A stretch of 5,443 nt of DNA from an uncultured Holophagales bacterium (lineage in GTDB: Bacteria; Acidobacteriota; Thermoanaerobaculia; UBA5066), in the NCBI GenBank assembly GCA_937864895.1, contig CALMDF010000432.1:1-5443 (forward strand). Direction: 5' to 3'. The position numbers and the translations under genes were made by a program. Below, in pieces: positions 1 through 5,443 of the stretch; positions within the stretch are counted from its first letter, which is position 1; every line of letters starts with the position of its first letter. The notes below the pieces were generated by a model that was not told the DNA's origin, ran no database searches, and worked only from the letters and a program-made list of their open reading frames with translations.

Positions 1-260
1 ACGTACCGGAAGCGCCCCTCGGCCCGAAACGTCTCCACGACGTCCCCCAGGATCGCCTGGTCCTCCACGGGGGCCATCGCGTCGGGCCGGGCGAGGACGT
101 TCGCCACGGGCACGACGACGACGGCCGCGTCGGGACGGGCCGCGGGTGCCGCCGCCGGCGCGGGGGGAGGCGCGGGGGCCTCCTGCCCGAGGAGGGGGGC
201 GGCGACGAGGTAGAGGGCGGGGAGGAGCCGGAGAATCCGGAAGGGGCTGCGCGGGCGCAT
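1..260 (-). CDS. Secreted SH3-domain protein, probable NlpC/P60 murein endopeptidase (5' part only)
   Basis: Reading on the minus strand from ATG at 260, 86 codons are visible before the window edge, with no stop. The N-terminus has basic residues (MRPRSPFRIL) followed by a hydrophobic stretch (about residues 9-25), so it is a likely Sec signal peptide. A Pro/Ala-rich linker follows (about 28-43). From about residue 46 the sequence reads VVVVPVANVLARPD and then QAILGDVVETF. This matches the pattern 'V..VANV...P...Q.LLG..V' of the N-terminal bacterial SH3-like domain in secreted NlpC/P60 gamma-D-glutamyl-L-diamino acid endopeptidases (YkfC / dipeptidyl-peptidase VI type). Those enzymes cut murein peptides after L-Ala-gamma-D-Glu. 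The catalytic Cys-His domain would lie outside the window, so the enzyme class is inferred. The divergent neighbour is an L-Ala-D/L-Glu-type epimerase, which acts on the product of this enzyme and supports the call. Another SH3-containing secreted protein remains possible. Confidence 0.6.
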   Translation of the reverse strand, partial: MRPRSPFRILRLLPALYLVAAPLLGQEAPAPPPAPAAAPAARPDAAVVVVPVANVLARPDAMAPVEDQAILGDVVETFRAEGRFRY

Positions 261-278
261 CGTGGGGATAATCCTCGC
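261..278. promoter_or_regulatory. Short divergent promoter region with a symmetric -10-like element
   Basis: Only 18 bp separate two divergent start codons. The gap contains GGATAATCC (266-274), which equals its reverse complement except at the central base. On the plus strand GATAAT (267-272) matches the TATAAT -10 consensus at 5 of 6 positions and ends 6 nt before ATG 279. On the minus strand GATTAT (273 down to 268) ends 7 nt before ATG 260. If these are real -10 boxes, both transcripts would begin at or next to their start codons and be nearly leaderless. GGGG at 264-267 is the only Shine-Dalgarno-like run for the epimerase, and it sits a rather distant 11 nt upstream. I see no clear -35 element, and any upstream contacts would lie inside the opposing genes. 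Confidence 0.4.
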
Positions 279-1412
279 ATGACCACGCCGCTCGCGCGCC
301 GCGACCTCTTCGCCGTCTCGGGTTCCCTCGCCGCCTCGGCCCTCCTGCCGGGCGTCGCCGCCGCAGCGCCGCCGAAGGTCGCGGGGGCGACGGGCGCGAC
401 GCTCGACCTGAAACCGATGCTCCTGAAGCTGCGGCACACCTGGACGATCGCGCGCGGCTCCTCGGACGAGAAGAAGAACGGCCTCCTCTCCCTCACCTCC
501 GCCGGGATCACCGGCTTCGGTGAGACCGCGGCGAACAAGCGCTACGGGCAGAGCTGGGAGACCGGCGAGGCGGCCTTCGCGAAGGTGAAGGCGGCGTGCG
601 CCGGCCTCTCGCCGTGGGAGCACCTCGCCTGGCTCGAGCGGGCGGAAGAGGTCGCCGGGGGGGATTCCCAGGTCGTGGCGGCCCTCGACACGGCGCTCTG
701 GGACTGGAAGGGGAAGGCGGTCGGGCAGCCGGTCTGGAAGCTCCTCGGCGTCCCGACCGGGCGGATGGCGCAGACGACCTTTTCCATCGGCATCGACACG
801 CCCGAGGTGATGAAGGAGAAGGTGAAGGAGGCGGAGCCCTACCCCCTCCTCAAGGTGAAGGTGGGCCTCCCGGGCGACGAAACGAACGTCACGGCGATTC
901 GCTCGGTGACGAAGAAGCCGATCCGCGTCGACGCCAACGAGGGGTGGGCGACCGCGGAGGAGGCGCTCGCGAAGATCGCCTGGCTGAAGACGATGGGGAT
1001 CGAGTTCGTCGAGCAGCCGCTGCCGGTGGCGAAGAACGCGGAGATGAAGGCCGTGAAGGCGGGGTCGGTCCTCCCGCTCGTGGCGGACGAGTCGGTCCTC
1101 CACGTGAAGGACGTCCCTTCGCTCGTCGGCCTCTTCGACGGCGTGAACGCCAAGCTCGCCAAGTGCGGCGGCATCACGCGCGCCTACGAGCTCGCGGCCC
1201 TCGGGCGCGCCCTCGGCTTCAAGCTGATGCTCGGCTGCATGATCGAGTCGTCCCTCGGGATCGCCGCCGCCGTGGCGGTTGCGCCCCTCTACGACTGGCT
1301 CGACCTCGACGGCAACCTCCTCGTCGCGAACGACCCGTGGAAGGGGCTCGCGCTGAAGGACGGCCGATGGGACCTTCCTTCCGGGCCGGGGCTCGGGGTC
1401 GTCCCGGCCTGA
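279..1412 (+). CDS. Tat-exported dipeptide epimerase, L-Ala-D/L-Glu epimerase type (enolase superfamily)
   Basis: This 377-residue enzyme probably epimerises L-Ala-D-Glu to L-Ala-L-Glu, a step in murein peptide catabolism. It belongs to the enolase superfamily, muconate lactonising enzyme subgroup. The barrel shows K192-V-K194, metal ligands D218 (RVDANEGW), E245 (FVEQPLP) and D270 (VADES), and the opposite lysine K292 (NAKLAKCGG). The ES in CMIESSLGIAAA (E323) and the D342-L-D344-G motif are typical of dipeptide epimerases, where the DxD pair binds the substrate's alpha-amino group. The N-terminus carries ARRDLF (R7, R8), then a hydrophobic stretch and AAAAP near residue 30. This looks like a twin-arginine signal peptide; the remaining 347 or so residues match the usual length of cytosolic family members. 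ATG 279 is chosen because it includes this signal. Export is unusual, since characterised homologues YcjG and YkfB are cytoplasmic. The neighbour at 1-260 probably makes its substrate. A different dipeptide specificity is possible. Confidence 0.88.
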   Translation: MTTPLARRDLFAVSGSLAASALLPGVAAAAPPKVAGATGATLDLKPMLLKLRHTWTIARGSSDEKKNGLLSLTSAGITGFGETAANKRYGQSWETGEAAFAKVKAACAGLSPWEHLAWLERAEEVAGGDSQVVAALDTALWDWKGKAVGQPVWKLLGVPTGRMAQTTFSIGIDTPEVMKEKVKEAEPYPLLKVKVGLPGDETNVTAIRSVTKKPIRVDANEGWATAEEALAKIAWLKTMGIEFVEQPLPVAKNAEMKAVKAGSVLPLVADESVLHVKDVPSLVGLFDGVNAKLAKCGGITRAYELAALGRALGFKLMLGCMIESSLGIAAAVAVAPLYDWLDLDGNLLVANDPWKGLALKDGRWDLPSGPGLGVVPA

Positions 1413-1425
1413 GGCGTCAGCCTCG

Positions 1426-1453
1426 CCGGGGGGCGCCGTTCGCGGCCCCCCGG
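1426..1453. terminator. GC-rich hairpin between convergent genes, possible bidirectional terminator
   Basis: In the 86-bp gap between two converging genes, CCGGGGGGC (1426-1434) pairs perfectly with GCCCCCCGG (1445-1453). The stem is 9 bp and the loop GCCGTTCGCG can add a pair or two. It begins 14 nt after the epimerase stop codon. No T-run follows on either strand, so it is not a classical intrinsic terminator. Its position and strength suggest it ends or protects both converging transcripts. The rest of the gap (1454-1498) holds a C-run, a 10-bp palindrome CCAGATCTGG (1459-1468) and nothing else recognisable. Confidence 0.5.
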
Positions 1454-1498
1454 ACCCCCCAGATCTGGAAAGGGACTACACCGTACACACAGGGGCTC

Positions 1499-3106
1499 CT
1501 AGTCCGTGGGGGCCGGGACGAACGGGCGGAGCTCCTCCGCCAGGACGAGGCCGCGCCTCACGACCTCGTTCCAGGGGAAGAGGACGCCGGGGTCGATCTT
1601 CCGGCCCGGCGCGACGTGCTCGTGCCCGGCGATGAACGGCGCCTCGAGCCCGAACTGCGCCGTCAGGACGCCGGCGAGCCTCGCGACGGTCTCGACCTGC
1701 GCGCGCGTGAAGGGAGTCCGGTTCCCGTCGCCCGTGATCTCGACGCCGACCGACGTCCGGTTCAGGACCGAGCGGCCGTGGAGGTACGAGGCGCCCGCGT
1801 GGAACGCCCGGTGCTCGAGCGAGACGAACTGGTAGAGCCGCCCGTCCCGCCCGACGAGGAAGTGCGACGAGACGAAGCTCGAGGGGTCGAGGAAGAGCGA
1901 GAGGCACGTTTCGTCGTCGTCCATCGCGGTGTGGTGGAGGACGAGCGAGGAGAGCGGCTCGATCTTCCGAGGGAGCCATCCCTGCCAGAAGGAGTTCGGC
2001 ATCGGGACGAGGCAGGCGTCCGAGAGGTCCCCGCCCGCCCTCTCCCAGAGCTCCCAGAAGAGCCGGTCCGCGTCGCGGTAGACCCTCTCGAGGTGCGGGC
2101 CGCCCGCGCGCGCCTCGAGGGGCGTCAGCTCCACGCGCGGGAGCGCCGGCTGGCGGGGCCGCTCGCCGGAGAGGTCGATCGGGTCGCGGTCGGGGAGGTC
2201 CCGCGACCACTCGTCGACGACCTCCCTCGCGATCTCGCCCATGGCGTCGTTCGCCGCCAGGGAGCCGCCCGCGGGGATCCGGTCGGCGAAGATCGCGAAG
2301 ACGAACGTCCCCTTCGGCGTCGTCAGGACCCCTGAGTCGGCCCTCACGCCGCTCATCGTCCCGGTCTTGCCCGCCCAGGAGCTGCCGGGCCGGGATGCGA
2401 GGAGGCGGGGAATCCGGTTCGCCGTCCGCGGGCTGGCAGCGAGGCGCATCGCGAGGCGGCTCGACTCCCTGTCGAGGAGCGTCCCCGTGGCGGCCCGCCG
2501 CCAGAGCTCCGCGGTGTCGCGCGGCGTCATCCGGCCGAGGGGCTCCCACGCCGCGATCTCTTCGGGCGAGCCGAGGTCCGGAATCCTCCCGACGAGCTCG
2601 ATCCCGGCGAGGCCGAGCTCCGCCATCCGGCAGTTCACCGCCTCCTCGCCGAAGGAGTCGATGAAGTGGTTCGCCGAGGTGTTGTCCGAGAGCGCCATCA
2701 TGAGGCGGAGGAGGTCCCTCTCCGTCGGCGCGAGCCAGGGGTCGAACTCGTCGAGGACGCCGGAGCCGGCGGCGACGGCGCGGGGGGGGACCGGCCACCT
2801 CTCGTAGAGCTCGAGAGAGCCCTCGCGGCTCCGCGCGAGCGCCTCGACGAGGAGCGCGAGCTTGACGATGCTCGCCCCCTCGAACGTCTCCGTGTCCCGC
2901 CACCGGAGCTCCCGTCCGCTCTCGACGTGGAGGGCGACGATCCCCATCCGGGCCCCGCTCTCTTCCGCGTGGCGCGCGACGCGGCGCGCGAGCGTCTCGA
3001 AACGCGGGAAGGTCCCGGGGCCGGGAGGCGGGGCCGACGTGCAGGAGGAGAGGAGGGGGGAGAGCGCAACGAGCGCGACGAGCGCCCCGGGGGGCCGGCG
3101 ACTCAA
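1499..3106 (-). CDS. Lipoprotein fusing a class A beta-lactamase-like serine hydrolase to an AmpD-type N-acetylmuramoyl-L-alanine amidase
   Basis: The chosen start is TTG at 3106, giving 535 residues. GGAGAG lies 8 nt upstream and the reading yields a lipoprotein signal: arginines at 3-4, a hydrophobic core, and lipobox LSSC with C22 as acylation site. The +2 residue is Thr, not Asp, suggesting outer-membrane sorting. Domain 1 (about 35-300) shows S79-I-V-K82, S140-D-N142 and K247-T-G249. Spacings of 61 and 107 residues are close to class A beta-lactamases (60 and 104 in TEM numbering). However, the position of Glu166, counting from SDN, is Pro176, and no ExxLN is seen, so D,D-peptidase or penicillin-binding activity is likelier than resistance. 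Domain 2 (about 384-515) is Amidase_2, with probable zinc ligands H391 (LVLHHTA), H495 (GHEHVAPGRK) and D505 (KIDPG), and catalytic-type E456 (GVEITG) and K503. It would cleave MurNAc-L-Ala bonds in the periplasm. The linker (about 305-383) is unassigned. The gene follows the cyclase with a 4-bp overlap. Confidence 0.9.
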   Translation of the reverse strand: MSRRPPGALVALVALSPLLSSCTSAPPPGPGTFPRFETLARRVARHAEESGARMGIVALHVESGRELRWRDTETFEGASIVKLALLVEALARSREGSLELYERWPVPPRAVAAGSGVLDEFDPWLAPTERDLLRLMMALSDNTSANHFIDSFGEEAVNCRMAELGLAGIELVGRIPDLGSPEEIAAWEPLGRMTPRDTAELWRRAATGTLLDRESSRLAMRLAASPRTANRIPRLLASRPGSSWAGKTGTMSGVRADSGVLTTPKGTFVFAIFADRIPAGGSLAANDAMGEIAREVVDEWSRDLPDRDPIDLSGERPRQPALPRVELTPLEARAGGPHLERVYRDADRLFWELWERAGGDLSDACLVPMPNSFWQGWLPRKIEPLSSLVLHHTAMDDDETCLSLFLDPSSFVSSHFLVGRDGRLYQFVSLEHRAFHAGASYLHGRSVLNRTSVGVEITGDGNRTPFTRAQVETVARLAGVLTAQFGLEAPFIAGHEHVAPGRKIDPGVLFPWNEVVRRGLVLAEELRPFVPAPTD

Positions 3107-4899
3107 GCCGCCGGCTCTCCGGCGGCCGGGGCGACGACGACGCGGTCTTTCCCGCCCGTCTTCGCCTCGTAGAGCGCGGCGTCGGCCCTGCGGACGAGCT
3201 CGTCGGGCGCGGAGGAGGCGGGCTTCTCGGTCGTCGCAACGCCGAGGCTGATCGTCACCCGGAGGCGGGTGGCGTCCGCGGCCTCGGCGGACACCGAGGC
3301 GCCGAGCCGCGGGAGGTCGAAGAAGGCGTCGGCCGCGACGGCGCGCCGCAGGCGCTCGGCCACGGCGGCCGCGCCGGCGAGGTCCGTCTCGGGCAGGAGC
3401 GCGAGGAACTCCTCGCCCCCCCAGCGCCCGACGAGGTCGCACGACCGGAGGACCGACCGCAGGACGAGCGCCGTCCGCCGGAGCATCTCGTCGCCCGTGT
3501 GGTGGCCGTGCTCGTCGTTGAAGACCGAGAAGTCGTCGATGTCGATCATGACGACCGAGAGAGGGGGCGAAGACCTGAGCTCCTCGACCTCGCCCCGCGC
3601 GAGCGCGAAGGCCCCCGAGCGGCGGCGCAACCTCTCCCACTCGCGCGAGAGGGCTTCCTCGGTGGCCCGCCGGTTCGGGAGGCCCGTGAGGAAGTCGGTC
3701 CTCGCGGAGGTCGCGAGAGTCGTCACGTCGTGGAAGACCGCGAGCTGGACGAGCCCCGTGGGGAGGTCGACGGCCCGGATCGCCATCTGGACCTCCCGTC
3801 TCCGGCCCCCCGGAAGGGCGATGGCGGTCTCGAGCGTCTCGGGCGAGGAGGCGCTGAGCATCCGCGCGAGCCGGGGGCGCTCCGGGATCGGGACCAGCTC
3901 GACGAGGAGCTTCCGCCCGACGAGCTCCTCGCTCGTCGACCCGGTGAGGCGAAGCGCGGCGTCGTTGGCGTGGACGACGAAGCCGTCGCGGAGCGTCACG
4001 ATCGCCTGCCCGGCGTCGGAGAGGGCGTCCATGAGCGCGGTCTTCTCGAGGAGCTCGCCGCGGCGCCGGGCTTCGTCACGTCCCCGCTGGAGCGCCTGGC
4101 CCACCTGGGGGGCGAGCGTGCCGAGGATCTCGGCGTCGGCCCGGTCGTGCTCGGCTCCGCCCGACGCCCAGACGACGAGGGCGCCGAGATCGCTCCCGAG
4201 GGGGGCCCCGAGCCACGAGGTCCCGGGGACGCACGCCGCCCGGATGCGGCCGGCGGCGCGTTCCGCCTCCCAGTCCGACGGCCCGAGGCAGACGGGCGTC
4301 CCCTCCGCCAGGACGCGGCCGGCGACGGTCCAGAGGGCCTCGCGCTCGTTCTCTTCGAGCTCTTCGGGGGCCGAGTAGAGGAGGTCCACCCGCGCCGTCT
4401 CGGGGTCGATTCCGACGACGGCCAGGCACGGCGCGGGAAGGAGCCGGGCGAGGAGGGCGTGAGAGACGGGAAAGAGCTCGGCCGGCGCCGGCGATTCCCT
4501 GAGGGTCCTGAGGAGGGCGAGGAGGCAGTCGTGGAGGGCGGACGCGCGCCGCTCCTCCGTGACGTCCCGCGCGACGATCGCCAGGACGTTGCCGGCGGGC
4601 GTCACCGAGAGGGCGGAGAAGAACACGGAACCGTCGGCCCTCCGGTGCCTCACGACACCCCGGAACCCGTGGGCGAGGGGCTCGGGGAACGGCGCCGGGG
4701 CGCCGGGGCGCGCGACGACGAGGTCGCGGAGGAGGACGTCCCTGAGGGAGCCCGACGGGACGCCGTGGAGCGCGTGGAAGGGGGCGTTCGCCCAGGTGAT
4801 GCGGCCCGAGAGGTCGGCGGTCGCGAGGGCGGCGCCCGCCGATTCGAAGGCGCGGGCCAGGACCTCTCCCTGGGCTCCGGTTCCGTTCGTCGAGGACAT
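3103..4899 (-). CDS. Soluble PAS-GAF-PAS-GGDEF diguanylate cyclase
   Basis: This 598-residue protein should make c-di-GMP from two GTP. It has no signal peptide or membrane segment, so it is cytoplasmic. A PAS domain (about 5-115; ADLSGRITWANAPFHALHG, then SVTPAGNVLAIVARDVTEER) is followed by a GAF-like domain (about 122-275; SWLGAPLG, LVVWASGG, APQVGQAL). A second PAS domain (about 285-398; DGFVVHANDAALRLTG, VFHDVT) precedes the GGDEF domain (about 399-590). Signature residues are DFLTGLPNRR (402-411), a metal-binding MIDIDDF (451-457), the active site GGEEF (494-498), and SLGVAT near 551. R485-S-C-D488 lies exactly five residues before GGEEF and is a complete allosteric I-site, so product inhibition is expected. 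The lysine usual in DIDxFK is Ser458. About 20 extra residues rich in Arg and Glu (422-445) sit early in the GGDEF domain. The ligands sensed are unknown. ATG 4899 begins the frame just before the first PAS, without an evident Shine-Dalgarno. The gene leads the transcription unit containing the amidase lipoprotein. Confidence 0.92.
   Translation of the reverse strand: MSSTNGTGAQGEVLARAFESAGAALATADLSGRITWANAPFHALHGVPSGSLRDVLLRDLVVARPGAPAPFPEPLAHGFRGVVRHRRADGSVFFSALSVTPAGNVLAIVARDVTEERRASALHDCLLALLRTLRESPAPAELFPVSHALLARLLPAPCLAVVGIDPETARVDLLYSAPEELEENEREALWTVAGRVLAEGTPVCLGPSDWEAERAAGRIRAACVPGTSWLGAPLGSDLGALVVWASGGAEHDRADAEILGTLAPQVGQALQRGRDEARRRGELLEKTALMDALSDAGQAIVTLRDGFVVHANDAALRLTGSTSEELVGRKLLVELVPIPERPRLARMLSASSPETLETAIALPGGRRREVQMAIRAVDLPTGLVQLAVFHDVTTLATSARTDFLTGLPNRRATEEALSREWERLRRRSGAFALARGEVEELRSSPPLSVVMIDIDDFSVFNDEHGHHTGDEMLRRTALVLRSVLRSCDLVGRWGGEEFLALLPETDLAGAAAVAERLRRAVAADAFFDLPRLGASVSAEAADATRLRVTISLGVATTEKPASSAPDELVRRADAALYEAKTGGKDRVVVAPAAGEPAA
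3104..3120 (-). promoter_or_regulatory. Ribosome binding site and TTGA stop-start overlap that fixes the lipoprotein start
   Basis: On the minus strand GGAGAG (3120 to 3115) precedes TTG (3106 to 3104) by 8 nt, a good Shine-Dalgarno spacing. The TTG shares two bases with the TGA stop of the diguanylate cyclase (3105 to 3103), forming TTGA. The site lies within the last codons of the cyclase, so ribosomes finishing the cyclase can re-start on the lipoprotein. An upstream extension of the lipoprotein frame would read through Arg-rich out-of-frame sequence and bury the signal peptide, which argues for this start. Confidence 0.75.
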
Positions 4900-4951
4900 G
4901 CGTGGAAAGGATAAGACGTGCCGCGCGCGAACGGTTGCCTAGAATGGGGGC
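4900..4951. promoter_or_regulatory. Divergent intergenic region upstream of the cyclase and the acetyltransferase-like gene
   Basis: About 50 bp separate the two divergent genes. On the plus strand TAGAAT (4940-4945) matches TATAAT at 5 of 6 positions and ends 6 nt before the in-frame CTG 4952. On the minus strand TTATCC appears upstream of the cyclase ATG (TATCCT ends 8 nt before it), with no Shine-Dalgarno. Neither has a convincing -35 box. The element resembles the one at 261-278, where TTATCCCCACG precedes ATG on the minus strand, compared with TTATCC...TTCCACGC here. No operator-like repeat is clear. Confidence 0.3.
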
Positions 4952-5443
4952 CTGGACGTTTCCGGGGCATCCCCTCTTCCTCCCGCAGGAAGGCTTGCGG
5001 CCCTCGACCTCTTCCGGGGGGCGACGGTCGCCGCGATGCTCTTCGTCAACAACCCGGGGAGCTGGGCCTTCGTCCTCGCGCCGTTCGGGCACGCCGAGTG
5101 GCACGGCTGCACGCCGACCGACCTCGTCTTCCCGTTCTTTCTCTTCATCGTCGGGACGGCGTCGGTCCTCTCTCTCGGCAAGCGCGCGACCGGGGGGGCG
5201 GCCCGGCGAGAGCTCGCACGGCACGCCCTGCGCCGGGGCGCGACGATCGTCCTCGTCGGCTGGGCGCTCTCGGCCTTCCCGTTCACGCTCCACCGGCTCC
5301 TCCACCTCCGGCTCCCGGGCGTCCTGCCGCGCATCGGCGTCGTCTATGCCCTCGGCGCGCTCCTGCTCCTCGCGGCGCCGGCGCGCGGGAAGGCGGCTTT
5401 CCTCGCGGCCTCCTCCGCGCTCCTCCTCGCCCTCCACACGGCG
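4952..5443 (+). CDS. DUF5009 / heparan-alpha-glucosaminide N-acetyltransferase-like membrane protein (5' part, start uncertain)
   Basis: About 164 codons of a multipass membrane protein are visible before the right edge. The conserved N-terminal core of the COG4299 / DUF5009 family is clear: LAALDLFRG, then MLFVNNPGSWAFV, then HAEWHGCTPTDLVFPFFLF followed by IVG, then VLPRIGVVYALGALLLL. The His in HAEWHG corresponds to the loop histidine implicated in acetyl transfer in HGSNAT. Family members are thought to move acyl groups across the membrane onto amino sugars such as GlcNAc, which would suit a murein-processing locus. The start is unclear. The frame opens at 4943 after TAG (4940-4942) and has no ATG, GTG or TTG before ATG 5036, which lies inside the first helix and would lose LDLFRG. 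CTG 4952 is the only common-type start that keeps the motif. ATG 4944 is one base out of frame; see the G-run finding. The gene is complete in neither case here, and substrate assignment is tentative. Confidence 0.85.
   Translation, partial: MDVSGASPLPPAGRLAALDLFRGATVAAMLFVNNPGSWAFVLAPFGHAEWHGCTPTDLVFPFFLFIVGTASVLSLGKRATGGAARRELARHALRRGATIVLVGWALSAFPFTLHRLLHLRLPGVLPRIGVVYALGALLLLAAPARGKAAFLAASSALLLALHTA

Noticed and set aside
1459..1468. Perfect 10-bp palindrome CCAGATCTGG in the convergent gap
   Set aside because: It is a single short copy away from any promoter, and the symmetry does not extend further. It is likely chance or part of the terminator region.
596..2335. Long plus-strand open frame of 579 codons spanning the epimerase and the lipoprotein region
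   Set aside because: It is Arg/Gly/Pro-rich low-complexity sequence out of frame with two genes that have full motif sets. Stop codons are rare in GC-rich DNA, so long shadow frames are expected.
1499..3106. Reading the serine hydrolase as an antibiotic resistance beta-lactamase
   Set aside because: The Glu166 equivalent is missing, and the fusion to a murein amidase and the neighbours favour a cell-wall role.
1476..3239. Minus-strand open frame of 587 codons parallel to the lipoprotein
   Set aside because: It is an alternative frame of the lipoprotein gene, with Arg/Pro-rich composition and no recognisable motif, while the other frame holds SxxK, SDN, KTG and amidase residues.
3107..3640. 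Upstream extension of the lipoprotein frame to an ATG at 3640
   Set aside because: The added part lies wholly within the cyclase GGDEF coding region in another frame and would bury the lipoprotein signal. TTG 3106 has a good ribosome binding site.
3499..4914. Antisense plus-strand frame of 471 codons opposite the diguanylate cyclase
   Set aside because: It is rich in Arg, Glu and Gly with no domain features. The opposite strand encodes a complete PAS-GAF-PAS-GGDEF protein.
4076..5437. Minus-strand frame of 453 codons crossing the cyclase start and the DUF5009 region
   Set aside because: It is highly charged low-complexity sequence that conflicts with two genes having conserved motifs on either side.
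1..5443. CRISPR arrays, tRNA or rRNA genes, insertion sequences and attachment sites
   Set aside because: No regularly spaced repeats, no tRNA-like cloverleaf or rRNA stretches, no transposase motifs and no terminal inverted repeats were seen. The window is almost entirely coding.

Overview
The window is GC-rich bacterial DNA (about 70% G+C by eye) with strong G/C bias at third codon positions. Lysine is almost always AAG, and no stretch has a clearly foreign composition. A lipoprotein signal, a Tat signal and a probable periplasmic murein-processing set point to a Gram-negative-type envelope. An acidobacterial or similar high-GC lineage fits, but nothing here fixes the taxon.

Layout, left to right. 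(1) The start of a secreted protein on the minus strand, cut by the window edge, whose visible part resembles the N-terminal SH3-like domain of NlpC/P60 murein endopeptidases. (2) Divergent from it across 18 bp, a plus-strand enolase-superfamily dipeptide epimerase (L-Ala-D/L-Glu type) with a twin-arginine signal peptide. (3) A short convergent gap with a strong GC hairpin. (4) On the minus strand, a lipoprotein that joins a class A beta-lactamase-like serine hydrolase to an AmpD-type zinc amidase. (5) Overlapping it by 4 bp, the upstream PAS-GAF-PAS-GGDEF diguanylate cyclase of the same transcription unit. (6) Divergent from the cyclase, the beginning of a multipass membrane protein of the DUF5009 / heparan-alpha-glucosaminide acetyltransferase-like family, cut by the right edge.

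Four of the five genes form a plausible theme: taking apart peptidoglycan outside the cytoplasm. The amidase domain would cut MurNAc from L-Ala, the serine hydrolase domain could trim D-Ala-type ends, the NlpC/P60-like enzyme would release L-Ala-D-Glu, and the exported epimerase would convert this to L-Ala-L-Glu. The DUF5009 protein could acylate the amino sugars at the membrane. The diguanylate cyclase, apparently translationally coupled to the amidase lipoprotein, would link this to c-di-GMP signalling. The enzyme families are read directly from motifs. The shared pathway and the c-di-GMP link are inference from domain identity and gene order.
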